Shown: positions 39,804-47,776 of the stretch, in pieces
Numbering within the stretch: the stretch's first letter is position 1
How the letters are laid out: each line of letters opens with the position of its first letter
Notes under the pieces: model-generated
The model's database searches: none
What the model was told of the DNA's origin: nothing
The model's input: only the letters and a program-made list of their open reading frames with translations
Assembly (NCBI RefSeq): GCF_900277125.1
Contig: NZ_OPYN01000167.1
Location: forward strand, 1 to 64,000
Direction: 5' to 3'
DNA length: 64,000 nt
Source of the DNA: Pseudomonas inefficax
Lineage (GTDB): Bacteria > Pseudomonadota > Gammaproteobacteria > Pseudomonadales > Pseudomonadaceae
Made by a program: the position numbers and the translations under genes

Positions 39804-39830
39804 AGCCCGCATAGCAGTGCGGGCTTTTCT
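39804..39830 (+). terminator. Intrinsic terminator of the cI operon (second)
   Basis: AGCCCGCA and TGCGGGCT pair around a 6-base loop and are followed by TTTCTTT. It shares the stem with the first terminator, suggesting duplication. Confidence 0.8.
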
Positions 39831-39892
39831 TTGCCTGTGTTTTGCAGATGGCCGCATGAGCTGTCGGTGGCCGTTGCCAGGCTTGCCTATAA

Positions 39893-40150
39893 TCAGGCGC
39901 GGATCACCTCAAGGCGATCCCGACCAGCCGGTGTAATGGCGTTCTCCCCTTCATCGCTAATGCGATACCGTCCGGACACCATCTTGGTTATTGAGAACCG
40001 GACCAGCTCGCTTTGGGATAAGGCTTCGCCAGCTTCGAAGCTCATTGCCTGCTCCAAGTCGAAGATTTTGATTTCTCCGATTTTGTAGCGGGCGAAGGCT
40101 ACTAGAGCGTTATCCAATTCCTGTTGGCTGATCTTTCGAGCGACTTCCAT
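39893..40150 (-). CDS. Hypothetical protein, 85 aa
   Basis: The protein (MEVARKISQQELDNALVAFA) is helical with a C-terminal wing-like end (KMVSGRYRISDEGENAITPA), perhaps a small winged-helix regulator. GGGAGG precedes the ATG. It lies downstream of the DUF1654-like gene in the same direction. The function is unknown. Confidence 0.62.
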   Translation of the reverse strand: MEVARKISQQELDNALVAFARYKIGEIKIFDLEQAMSFEAGEALSQSELVRFSITKMVSGRYRISDEGENAITPAGRDRLEVIRA

Positions 40151-40302
40151 TCGACCTCCCAGGTCATGAGAGTCCCGGTCCGTGGGATTGGGGGCAACGA
40201 ACCGGGCGGTTTGTTGAAGGCGGACCGTACTACGCCTCCATAGAAGTCGCTACTGGCTTTCCATCCATGCTGGATAGGTGGGCAGGCTACTGATTCCATC
40301 CG

Positions 40303-40626
40303 CTAAAAAGGCGCCTCTTCCTCCACCCTCTCCTCTTCCCAGTCTTTCTCCACGACTAGGTCTCGATCGTCTGCGCTCTGCGGCTCCCACCGTACCGTCA
40401 CGCTCTCGTCATCATTGAACGTCAGGTCCAGTTCTGGCGTTTCGGCCAGCAGGCCCATCACCTCCTCCCATTCCATGTCTCCATCCGTGTCCAGGCGATG
40501 GATCGTCACCCAGCGCTGAGCTTGCGCGATCGGGTGATTGATCATCGACGAGACCCGCAAGCCAAGGCGCTCCAGCCCGGTCATCTCCTGGCGAGCCTGC
40601 GGCGACGACTTCTTCTGTTTGGCCAT
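40303..40626 (-). CDS. DUF1654-like protein, 107 aa
   Basis: The protein (MAKQKKSSPQARQEMTGLER, then INHPIAQAQRWVTIHR) fits the DUF1654 family, found in Pseudomonas phages and chromosomes. It has a basic N-terminus and a very acidic C-terminus. The ATG at 40626 has GGAGGAAGG upstream. It diverges from the plus-strand early operon across the TTAGGCA operator cluster, so it may be repressor controlled. Confidence 0.78.
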   Translation of the reverse strand: MAKQKKSSPQARQEMTGLERLGLRVSSMINHPIAQAQRWVTIHRLDTDGDMEWEEVMGLLAETPELDLTFNDDESVTVRWEPQSADDRDLVVEKDWEEERVEEEAPF

Positions 40627-40708
40627 TCCTTCCTCCGTTAACTGTACATCCATCCAGTATTAGGCGGAGCTTACCCGAGCCATCGAATGATGCAAGCCCG
40701 GATAGCAG

Positions 40709-40767
40709 ATTAGGCACGCATGAAAAAGTTAGGCATTACCTATTTACAAGAATTAGGCATTGGCTTA
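40709..40767. promoter_or_regulatory. Second repressor operator cluster (OL-like)
   Basis: Three sites share the half-site TTAGGCA: 40710-40716, TTAGGCATTACCTA at 40729-40742, and TTAGGCATTGGCTTA at 40753-40767. The same unit forms the cI/cro operators. The cluster lies between the minus-strand DUF1654-like gene and the plus-strand early operon and so should carry the repressed leftward-type early promoter. Confidence 0.75.
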
Positions 40768-41203
40768 TCGTCCATCTCAAGCAGTCACTCACGAGTGACT
40801 GCAGAGGCCCTCTCAGGCCGCCGCTCTTTAACAGCCAGCGCCATGCCCGACTACCCGGCCCAGCCGGTTAGGTCACTCCCGGCTCCATCGGTGGGAGGTC
40901 AGTAAACCGATGAACAAAACCGCACTTGCCTCTACCGGCGACCGGCGATCCGACAGGCCCGAAAGCCTGCCCACGCGCAGCCCACTGCGACGGCGGACGA
41001 GGTGTTGACCGAACTGAGTGAATGACCTGGTAAGCGGGTGCGGAGAAACACAGATTTCACTGGCTGGCCTTGGCGACAGGGCCAGACGGGAAATCGATTG
41101 CTCAACCGGCGTCGCGAAGGCGAGTGAGCCAAAAATATTGAATCAGACACTTGCCTACTGGGTCAGGATTTATGAACGCAGTAAATCTGACGAGGTAACA
41201 GCA
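40768..41203. other. Early operon leader region
   Basis: This 436-bp stretch follows the operator cluster and carries no convincing gene of normal length. A 32-codon frame (40910-41008) with GGGAGG upstream is possible. The place corresponds to the N/nut region of lambda; I could not recognise an N-like protein or a boxA/boxB signal with confidence. Confidence 0.45.
40910..41008 (+). CDS. Possible small basic leader protein, 32 aa
   Basis: ATG with GGGAGG about 13 bases upstream opens a 32-codon frame, MNKTALASTGDRRSDRPESL and so on, ending in an Arg-rich tail. Short Arg-rich proteins in this place can be N-type antiterminators, but this one is short and the evidence is only position and composition. 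Confidence 0.25.
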   Translation: MNKTALASTGDRRSDRPESLPTRSPLRRRTRC

Positions 41204-41338
41204 ATGACTATCGAAGCAGAGACACTCGCTCAACTTACCGAAGCGCTCCAGGAGCGCGGAATGTACCTAGTTTCAGACATCGCATTTACCAGAGCGCCTT
41301 ACCGGCATAACCACCGCTGGATCTGCATCGTGGAGTGA
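41204..41338 (+). CDS. Hypothetical protein, 44 aa
   Basis: A small protein, MTIEAETLAQLTEALQERGM, ending YRHNHRWICIVE, with GAGG upstream. The composition is that of a real protein, whereas the upstream extension to 41018 is not. It is the first well supported gene of the plus-strand early operon. The function is unknown. Confidence 0.55.
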   Translation: MTIEAETLAQLTEALQERGMYLVSDIAFTRAPYRHNHRWICIVE

Positions 41339-41539
41339 CCATTCTCACTGCCGGCGGCTCAGAGTAGGCCTCTACCGCCGGCTCCTCTGCTACTTCACCC
41401 AGCTCCAGCCCCCCGTTTCTTTCCTACCCCCATCCCAACATATCGACCGCATTGGCAGGTGCCAGGCCACCTTTCACGGTGGGTTTGGTCACCCGCGCCT
41501 GGCTCCTGGCCAATGCGGTTGCAAATCGAGCAAATCAAC

Positions 41540-41965
41540 ATGAGCGAATTTGGTTACTGCGAAGGCGACATCTGCGCCCGAAAGGGCTGCAAGGGCGTCG
41601 TCAAAGAGCATGGCGTTGAGAACTGCAGCTGCCACATCAACCCGCCCTGCGGTTCGTGCACTGCTCCACGTGGCTACTGCGAAGCGTGCGGCTGGGAAGA
41701 GTCCGAAGACGAGATAGTCAACGACTACGTCGTCAGCGTGAACAAGGAGACCGGCGCCTACCGGTGCTGGGAGCCGCGTCCGCTTGACCCGACCAAGATC
41801 GACTGGCGCACCAGTTCTCACACCTACTCCTCGCAGATCTGCGAAGGCGTTTACCCAGAAGGAACAACCCGCGACCAAGTCGTGGAGAAAGTGCGCGGAA
41901 CGTTCGGTGGCCGATTCGAAAGCTTCGGAAATGGCCGCTTCAAGTACATCGCATACACCGACTGA
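41540..41965 (+). CDS. Cys-rich hypothetical protein, 141 aa
   Basis: The N-terminal third contains at least nine Cys in short spacing (GYCEGDICARKGCKG, CSCHINPPCGSC, GYCEACGW), suggesting one or two zinc-binding sites. The C-terminal part is ordinary globular sequence. The start at 41540 was chosen because the product begins MSEFGYCEG; the upstream extension is unlikely. The function is unknown. Confidence 0.65.
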   Translation: MSEFGYCEGDICARKGCKGVVKEHGVENCSCHINPPCGSCTAPRGYCEACGWEESEDEIVNDYVVSVNKETGAYRCWEPRPLDPTKIDWRTSSHTYSSQICEGVYPEGTTRDQVVEKVRGTFGGRFESFGNGRFKYIAYTD

Positions 41966-41984
41966 CCACCACATGGAGGCGACC

Positions 41985-42404
41985 ATGGGCGCACTTCGAG
42001 CAGCACAATGGCACTACGACAACCAGTTGCCTCCAGCGGTGAGCGCGAGCGCGGCCGAGGAAGCTGAGACACGCTGGATCGACGACGGCATTGCCGAGCT
42101 GATGGCGCGTCGTGACGTAGTGTTCCAGCGCAACTTCCGCCAGCGTGGAGTGACCTACGAGCGCTTCGCCCAAGCGGTGGATGAGTTCGTGATGGGCCAG
42201 CTTGGGCAGTCTGGCATCAGCAATTCGGTGCTAGGCCGTCTGGTCCTGGCCGCGCGCTGCAAGGTCACCAGCGATGCCGCGGCAGCTGCCGACGAAATCA
42301 TGAGCGTGGCGAGCCCTGAAGTAGCACTACAGGAGATCGCCCGCCAGCTGCTCACGCCCTTCGCTAAGGAAGCAGTGCTGGCCCAGGCCGAGGACGCGGG
42401 ATGA
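41985..42404 (+). CDS. Hypothetical protein, 139 aa
   Basis: A helical protein beginning MGALRAAQWHYDNQLPP. GGAGG lies 5 bases before this ATG, which favours it over an ATG at 41973. It starts a tight run of four genes (41985-42929) joined by 4-base overlaps. No family is recognised. Confidence 0.65.
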   Translation: MGALRAAQWHYDNQLPPAVSASAAEEAETRWIDDGIAELMARRDVVFQRNFRQRGVTYERFAQAVDEFVMGQLGQSGISNSVLGRLVLAARCKVTSDAAAAADEIMSVASPEVALQEIARQLLTPFAKEAVLAQAEDAG

Positions 42405-42604
42405 ATCCTCACAGCGTGGCGGTCCGCGCCATTGAGGCCGCAATCGAGACGATGCTTTTGCCGGGCTCTGGCCCGGTAGAGGAAGCGAAGGCCGAGACGA
42501 TGGTCGTCGCCTACTTCTCCATCCTCGTCATCGACTCCAACGAGTTCAAACACTACTGCGAGCGCATTCGGCGCATTGCCGAACGACGCAAGGAGGCTGC
42601 ATGA
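42401..42604 (+). CDS. Hypothetical protein, 67 aa
   Basis: A small helical protein joined to both neighbours by ATGA overlaps. It reads MNPHSVAVRAIEAAIETMLL, then a hydrophobic helix and a basic C-terminus (CERIRRIAERRKEAA). The function is unknown. Confidence 0.65.
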   Translation: MNPHSVAVRAIEAAIETMLLPGSGPVEEAKAETMVVAYFSILVIDSNEFKHYCERIRRIAERRKEAA

Positions 42605-42816
42605 CAACTCCAGTTTTCCCTTCGCTGATTGACGACCAGGTGGCCGAGGTCGCCCAGGCCGTGCCAGACGATCGAATCCTGCTGGTGTTCAAGGGCCTGA
42701 CCATGGAGGACGCCATGAATCAGGCGCGACTGGCTCACATCGAGAACCCGGCAGCTTGGTCGGGCCGTGCCTACCTCTGCGGCATGTGCACGCTGGCCTA
42801 CGAGGTTCGGGCGTGA
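42601..42816 (+). CDS. Hypothetical protein, 71 aa
   Basis: The product begins MTTPVFPSLIDDQVAEVAQA and ends with a CxxC (YLCGMCTLAYEVRA). It overlaps the upstream gene by ATGA and the downstream one by GTGA. The function is unknown. Confidence 0.65.
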   Translation: MTTPVFPSLIDDQVAEVAQAVPDDRILLVFKGLTMEDAMNQARLAHIENPAAWSGRAYLCGMCTLAYEVRA

Positions 42817-42929
42817 CCTCCTACCAGCAGGCCCGTCGCCTGGTCACCTGGCGTGGCTCCTTCTCCATGCTCTTCGCCTGCACCTTCTTCATGCTCGCCA
42901 GCGCACTGGCCGGCAGCATCACTTCCTGA
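42813..42929 (+). CDS. Small membrane protein, 38 aa
   Basis: A GTG overlapping the upstream stop (GTGA) opens a 38-codon gene: a basic N-terminus (VTSYQQARRLVTWRG) and one membrane helix (SMLFACTFFMLASALAG). The overlap and the clear membrane protein pattern support it. The function is unknown. Confidence 0.6.
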   Translation: MTSYQQARRLVTWRGSFSMLFACTFFMLASALAGSITS

Positions 42930-43104
42930 ACACACACCCGAGCCCGGCGGGCCCTTAGGGGATAACCGGACCGACCCGGAGCGTAAGCGGCGAGAGCGCG
43001 CAACCATCCACCGCAGCCAGGGCCTGGAGCGTACCTCCGTGCCTGGGTGACCTGGCATTTCCCCTTTCAACTGACGGCGCCGGCCTGGCGCGAGGTGTAT
43101 CCCA

Positions 43105-43539
43105 ATGTCCGAATTAACTATCAACGTCGACGACTACCTGAGCGAGTCGGATAAGCGTCGGATCGTGACCGATGCCTTCAGCTCCGCCGCAGCCGCCCAT
43201 GCTCAGAAAGACTTCGAGCGCATCATCAGCAACTCGGCCTACTACCTGGTTGGCGAGATCGTCGACCAGCACTTCGACGGCAACATGGTGGCCACGCTGA
43301 AAGACAAAGCCATCAGCGTCATCAACAACCTGTCTTCGTCGACGGTGTTCAGCCCGCCGAACGCCTGGGATCGCGCAGCGAGCAAGGGCTTCGAGCATAT
43401 GCAGTCGGCCCTCGACGAACTCAAGCCGATGATCCACCAGCGCGTGCACGACCTCATCGCTCGGTACAGCAGCGAGGAGCTGCGCAGCCTGATCGAGGAG
43501 CAGATCGGCGACGCAATCATCAAGAAGCTGACGGCGTAA
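43105..43539 (+). CDS. Hypothetical protein, 144 aa
   Basis: A soluble alpha-helical protein, MSELTINVDDYLSESDKRRI, lying just upstream of the Rad52-like gene and probably in the same recombination block. It could serve that module, but no motif shows it. The 175-base leader (42930-43104) contains a GC-rich hairpin and a pyrimidine-rich tract. Confidence 0.65.
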   Translation: MSELTINVDDYLSESDKRRIVTDAFSSAAAAHAQKDFERIISNSAYYLVGEIVDQHFDGNMVATLKDKAISVINNLSSSTVFSPPNAWDRAASKGFEHMQSALDELKPMIHQRVHDLIARYSSEELRSLIEEQIGDAIIKKLTA

Positions 43540-43555
43540 GCTGCTGGAGCCTGAA

Positions 43556-44284
43556 ATGACCAACAACATGAGCATCTGGGAAAAGGTCCAGACGACCGAC
43601 ACCCGATTCACCAAGGACGCCAAGGTCGGCGGCCAGCAGATCACCAGCCTGAACGGCACCGCCATGATCATGAAGGCCACCGAGGTTTTCGGTCCGGCCG
43701 GCATCGGCTTCGGCTGGAACGTGGTTGAGGAGCGCTTCGACAAGGGCGCCGAGATGTTCAGCGGCGAAGGCGACAAGCGCGTCAGCTTGGGCTTCGAGCT
43801 CAATCACACCATCAAGATCAAGTTCTGGTTCGTGCTGGAAGGCCAGCGCGGCGAGATCGAGCAGTACGGGTGCACCCAGTACCTCTACAAGTCGAAGTAC
43901 GGCACCACGACCGACGGCGAGGCGCCGAAGAAGTCGCTGACCGACGCCATCAAGAAGGCCCTGTCCATGCTGGGCTTCAGCGCCGACGTGTTCCTTGGCA
44001 TGTTCGACGATGAGAACTACGTTCAGCAGCTCCAGGCCGAGCAGGCGATCGAACAGGCTGAGGACCGCCAGGCCGAGATCGAACGCCAGCAGCAGGAGCG
44101 CCTGGACTTCATCAAGGACACGATCGAGACCATGCAGAAGGCGGTGACTCCGCATGAGCGCAAGAAGATACACGACCACGCTGTGCGCAAGCTCATCGGC
44201 CGCAAGGACGAAAAAGGTGCCGCACGCATCTCCCTTGAACTGAAGAACCTAGAAGCCGGCAAACCGCAGGAGGCCGCAGCATGA
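43556..44284 (+). CDS. Rad52-like single-strand annealing protein
   Basis: The 242-residue protein has a core like Rad52-type phage annealing proteins (Sak): GFGWNVVEERFDKGAEMF, a beta-rich middle, then KKSLTDAIKKALSMLGFSAD followed by VFLGMFDDENY, matching the 'AvTDAlKrAl..fG..LG..yD.dY' pattern. It should coat single-stranded DNA and anneal homologous strands for phage recombination. The C-terminus is a charged helix. A Gp157-like gene overlaps by 4 bases. GGAG lies 6 bases before the ATG. Confidence 0.72.
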   Translation: MTNNMSIWEKVQTTDTRFTKDAKVGGQQITSLNGTAMIMKATEVFGPAGIGFGWNVVEERFDKGAEMFSGEGDKRVSLGFELNHTIKIKFWFVLEGQRGEIEQYGCTQYLYKSKYGTTTDGEAPKKSLTDAIKKALSMLGFSADVFLGMFDDENYVQQLQAEQAIEQAEDRQAEIERQQQERLDFIKDTIETMQKAVTPHERKKIHDHAVRKLIGRKDEKGAARISLELKNLEAGKPQEAAA

Positions 44285-44844
44285 CGCAACTCTACGCACT
44301 CACTGGCCAGATGGCCGAACTCGCCGCCATGTGTGACACCGACGATGAAGGCCTCAAGCAGGCCATTCAGGACACGATGGCCGGCATCCAGGGCGAGTTC
44401 GAGGTGAAGGCCGACAACATCGTCATGTTGCGCCTGAACATCGAGGGCGACATCAGCGCGATCGACGCGGAAATCGACCGCCTCAACGAACTCAAGCGCA
44501 TCAAGGCCAACAGCGTGACGGCCATCACCGACTACCTGCGCCGGAACATGGACGCGGCCAACATCAAGACGATCAAGCGCCCGCTGTTCACCATCAGCCT
44601 GGTCACCGGCAAAGAGAAGGTAGTCGTCGACAACGAACAGGCGGTACCGGATGAACTGACGTCTGTGGTGACCAAGATCGCACCTGACAAAAACGCAATC
44701 GCCGCAAAGCTCAAGGCCATTCGCGAGCACAACGAAGCCGTGCGCAAGCGCATGGCCACCGGTGAGGACTGCGAAGACGAACTCATCCGCGAGCCAAGCT
44801 GGGCGCATCTGGAGCGCGGCGATAGCTCGATCCGCATCAAGTGA
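44281..44844 (+). CDS. Siphovirus Gp157-like protein
   Basis: The 187-residue protein has the Gp157 pattern: MTQLYALTGQMAELAAMCDT, a coiled coil with DISAIDAEIDRLNELKRIKA and MDAANIKTIKRPLFTISLV, then VPDELTSV and IREHNEAV. Gp157 genes commonly sit beside phage recombination genes and were first linked to phage resistance in Streptococcus thermophilus. It follows the annealing gene by an ATGA overlap, so the two probably work together. Confidence 0.85.
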   Translation: MTQLYALTGQMAELAAMCDTDDEGLKQAIQDTMAGIQGEFEVKADNIVMLRLNIEGDISAIDAEIDRLNELKRIKANSVTAITDYLRRNMDAANIKTIKRPLFTISLVTGKEKVVVDNEQAVPDELTSVVTKIAPDKNAIAAKLKAIREHNEAVRKRMATGEDCEDELIREPSWAHLERGDSSIRIK

Positions 44845-44851
44845 GGTGAGC

Positions 44852-45364
44852 ATGAACCAATCAATCGACCTGGAGGCCGCAAAAGCAGCCTTCTTCTCGT
44901 CTGGCGGCCAGCTCATCGTGCTGGAGGGCTTCACCTACCGGCCGCTGCCGCAGCGCAAGCACCCGGAGCCCAAGCCGAAGCGAGCCAAGCCTACTGCGCA
45001 TAAGTCGGAACACCCGCAGCAAAGCCGCGCCAGAACTCGCGCTGCGCAGATCGCAGAACTCGCCAAGACCATGACCTGTGGCGAGGTAGCGAAGCTCCTT
45101 GGCGAGACCAAGGGAGCGCTTTGGGGCGTAGCCGCTCGCGAAGGATTCAGGTTCTGCAAACCGCCGCGCCAGGTGCAGCCAGTGAAGGACGCCGCCGCTC
45201 AAGAGGCTGCTGATCGAGAGCTGGCAGATCGGATCATCGCCTTGCGCGACGATGGTATGTCCCGCTGCCGGGCAACTGCAGTACTCGGAATCGGAAATCG
45301 CAAGCTGGAGCGGATCCTGGCGGCATTCAAGATCAGCTTCCCGCTTCAGCGGTATCGGGGATAG
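44852..45364 (+). CDS. HTH-containing hypothetical protein, 170 aa
   Basis: The protein has a Lys/Pro-rich N-terminal linker and two segments that read as helix-turn-helix units: IAELAKTMTCGEVAKLLGET and ADRIIALRDDGMSRCRATAV. It probably binds DNA. The ATG at 44852 lies 5 bases after the Gp157-like stop, with GAGGTGAGC upstream. It may be an early regulator. Confidence 0.65.
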   Translation: MNQSIDLEAAKAAFFSSGGQLIVLEGFTYRPLPQRKHPEPKPKRAKPTAHKSEHPQQSRARTRAAQIAELAKTMTCGEVAKLLGETKGALWGVAAREGFRFCKPPRQVQPVKDAAAQEAADRELADRIIALRDDGMSRCRATAVLGIGNRKLERILAAFKISFPLQRYRG

Positions 45365-45367
45365 GCC

Positions 45368-45562
45368 ATGAGCGACCACGGCGAGCACCCCAGCGTCTAC
45401 TACCTTGGCCGGGAATGCCGCCGCAACGGTGGCGGCAAGATGGCCAACCCATTCGCTTTTCACACGTTCCACGGCTCTTGGTTCTTGGCCGGCTGGAACG
45501 ACATGGATCTTGAGATTGAACAGAAAAATCCGAAGCGCGCTGCAAAGAACAAGGCGGCGTGA
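45368..45562 (+). CDS. Ribosome modulation factor (Rmf)-like protein, 64 aa
   Basis: The segment GRECRRNGGGKMANPFAFHT, then WFLAGWNDMDLE, follows the Rmf pattern 'G..A...G....PY......W..GW.DG', and the C-terminus is basic. Rmf pairs ribosomes into inactive dimers; phage copies are common in Pseudomonas and their effect is unknown. The call rests on pattern only. Confidence 0.62.
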   Translation: MSDHGEHPSVYYLGRECRRNGGGKMANPFAFHTFHGSWFLAGWNDMDLEIEQKNPKRAAKNKAA

Positions 45563-45603
45563 GCAATTCAACCTACCGCCCAGCGGATTGAAGGAGGTGC
45601 CGT

Positions 45604-46116
45604 ATGGCGATGGACCAGGCAGAGCGCGACCGGCGCCGACGCGAGAAGTCAGCAAAGCACCAGGAAGAAGACCTGCGCTTGAAGGTTCGACCAGGGACTA
45701 AGCAGGCCCTGCTGGAGCTGATGGAGTGGGCCGGGATCCAAGAACAGGGCGAGGCGATGACGCTGATGATTCATCACATCGAAGCGCTCGGGCATCACGC
45801 TCTGTTACGGATCGCGCGCCACGAAATCGAGGGTCACCGAACTGTGGTGCGGACCGAGCCGCTGCGGCTGTCAGCCAGGAAGCGAACCGGGCAGCATCTG
45901 CGCGCCATATGCGGTTGGGCAGGCGCCACCTACAGCCAGATGATCGAGGCGCTGATCCACGGCATCCACGCACTGGGCAGGCTGCACGCGGCGAAGTTTC
46001 TCACCCCGCCGCGGCACGAGATCAGCATCTCGCCGCGCCTGGCCCTGGCATTCGACCGGAAGAGTATGCTGATGATCCAGCAGGATCCCGGGGACGAAAT
46101 TTTGAAGCCTCGGTGA
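45604..46116 (+). CDS. Protein with two ribbon-helix-helix-like repeats, 170 aa
   Basis: Residues 24-63 (LRLKVRPGTKQALLELMEWA and following) and 87-125 (LRLSARKRTGQHLRAICGWA and following) align with each other over about 40 residues with one gap, each with a basic strand, two helices and a final (E/H)ALG. This looks like a fused ribbon-helix-helix pair and so a DNA-binding regulator. GGAGGTGCC precedes the ATG. Confidence 0.65.
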   Translation: MAMDQAERDRRRREKSAKHQEEDLRLKVRPGTKQALLELMEWAGIQEQGEAMTLMIHHIEALGHHALLRIARHEIEGHRTVVRTEPLRLSARKRTGQHLRAICGWAGATYSQMIEALIHGIHALGRLHAAKFLTPPRHEISISPRLALAFDRKSMLMIQQDPGDEILKPR

Positions 46117-46133
46117 CGATGCGCAAACTACTG

Positions 46134-46871
46134 TCATTCGTCGAATATGAAGTTCTCACGCAACTTTATACTTGATACATCAAGACAAACCTTAATTAGC
46201 CCTAGGGTGAATTCCAAATGATAGTCGGTCGGCCCAGTAATGAGAGCTGGTACGTCATCCCTCATCAAAATGGAGGAATCCATAGAGCGGAAGGTGGCAT
46301 GGCTCGCAACCCCAGAAAGGCCCCGGTATATTGTGTCGTACAGTGGGATCAAATCTGCGACGCCAGCGGCGTCAAAACACGAAAACCCCGCTCCGCCTCC
46401 ATCTGCCCGGCGACTTACCTCATTCAAGTCCGCTATGTTTTGTTCGGTTAGCCCTTTGCCTGACAAGGAACGGATCATTGCCTTCGCCTGTTTTGCCTCA
46501 GCTATGTCTCCCTCTCTCGCAATTCTGCAAAAAACCGAAGGATCATTGATAAGCGCGCCGGCGTAAAACAGTGCTTCCACTGCGGAACGGGTTAAGGTCT
46601 GCGCGTCAACCACTAGCCCTCGCTCGCAAAGAATAATCGCAGCCTGACAGCTCCGGACAGTTCTTTGAAGAAAGGTCAACGAAGCAATCATATGAGGCTG
46701 ACTTAGGTCGGCACCAGCAGCCATCATGAGTTGATACGCCGAGCCTGATGCAGTCTCAGCATCAAAAAATGATTGTTGGTACTTGTCGCGCTGGACAGCA
46801 CGAAAAATCTCAATTTCAGCGGATAGAAAACCTTTTTCAGCAAGGCCTTCCCTGTCATCAGGCTTATCCAT
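46134..46871 (-). CDS. DUF5677-like protein, 245 aa, reverse-strand cargo gene
   Basis: This gene runs against the early operon and is AT-richer than its neighbours. The all-helical product has the DUF5677 pattern: LQRTVRSCQAAIILCERGLV, then DAQTLTRSAVEALFYAGALI, and later YRGLSGVASHATFRSMD (the 'S..aHa' motif). DUF5677 proteins occur often as lone cargo genes near defence loci, and their action is unknown. It has its own promoter region (46872-46974). I treat it as a moron and defence candidate. Confidence 0.75.
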   Translation of the reverse strand: MDKPDDREGLAEKGFLSAEIEIFRAVQRDKYQQSFFDAETASGSAYQLMMAAGADLSQPHMIASLTFLQRTVRSCQAAIILCERGLVVDAQTLTRSAVEALFYAGALINDPSVFCRIAREGDIAEAKQAKAMIRSLSGKGLTEQNIADLNEVSRRADGGGAGFSCFDAAGVADLIPLYDTIYRGLSGVASHATFRSMDSSILMRDDVPALITGPTDYHLEFTLGLIKVCLDVSSIKLRENFIFDE

Positions 46872-46974
46872 TCATTGCTCCGGCTTCAAGTCACTGGTCA
46901 CTTTCGAGACTTCAACCCTCAAAATATCACAGTCGCATCCGGCCACGGAGGGCGGCGCATGCATGGAGAAAGCC

Positions 46975-47688
46975 ATGAACGACGAACAACGCAAGAAGCG
47001 CATCACCGATGTCGCCGAGTGGATGAAGGACCACACCTATACCCAGTTGGTGAACGCCAATGGCGTCGAGGTGTGGCGCTGTGAGAAGCCAGATACCATT
47101 CACCTGGCCTTCGACATCTGCGTGACCCGCTTCGGTATGTCGATCGCTGGCGACATCGGCTGCCTGGTCTTCCGTGTCGGCAGCAGCTACGGCATCGACT
47201 TCTTGCGCCACCAGAGCGACGGCTACCTCTACGAGAAGCTGGACGATGCCTTCCGCAAGGATCGCGAGTTCGACGGCGAAGGCTTCATCGAGCGGGTCGT
47301 CTGGGCGGTCTGCGATCGCATCTACCACGATGTGGATGAAGACCTCACGCCGGAGTGGGCGCCCGAAGAGAAACGCCGCGGCGTGACAGCCGAGAGCGTG
47401 AAGGACTGGCTGAAAGGCCATAGAGATCAGGACATTCATGACGGCGACTTCCCTTTCGAGGAACTGGCGGACCTGATCGAAGCAGCCGAGGAGCTGACCA
47501 GCACCGGGCGCGACGAGAGCATCGCGGCGCACGACTTCCTCAGCGAACACGAGAAGCTGCTCTGTGTCTCCGACACCTGGGAATGGCGCCTGAACAAGCC
47601 AGCCGGTGCCGTGATGACCCGCCTGTTCTACGTCCGTCACGCCGCCAACGCAATCATGGCGATCAAAGCGCAGGCCGCTGCCGCCTGA
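46975..47688 (+). CDS. Hypothetical protein, 237 aa
   Basis: The protein (MNDEQRKKRITDVAEWMKDH) is acidic and globular. GGAG lies 6 bases before this ATG, which decides the start. It precedes the methyltransferase gene in the same direction. Its C-terminal third contains HDFLSEHEKLLCVSDTWEWR. The family is not recognised. Confidence 0.65.
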   Translation: MNDEQRKKRITDVAEWMKDHTYTQLVNANGVEVWRCEKPDTIHLAFDICVTRFGMSIAGDIGCLVFRVGSSYGIDFLRHQSDGYLYEKLDDAFRKDREFDGEGFIERVVWAVCDRIYHDVDEDLTPEWAPEEKRRGVTAESVKDWLKGHRDQDIHDGDFPFEELADLIEAAEELTSTGRDESIAAHDFLSEHEKLLCVSDTWEWRLNKPAGAVMTRLFYVRHAANAIMAIKAQAAAA

Positions 47689-47776
47689 CCCTCCGGCGCT
47701 GCCCGCCAGCGCCTTCCCCTCTCAAACGATGAACGCCTCCCCGGCGAGGGCGGCGCCTGCACGCAAGGACCACAAC

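Noticed and set aside
40102..40299. Minus-strand frame of 65 codons between the DUF1654-like gene and the 85-aa gene
   Set aside because: It overlaps the start of the 85-aa gene, has no ribosome binding site and no sign of selection.
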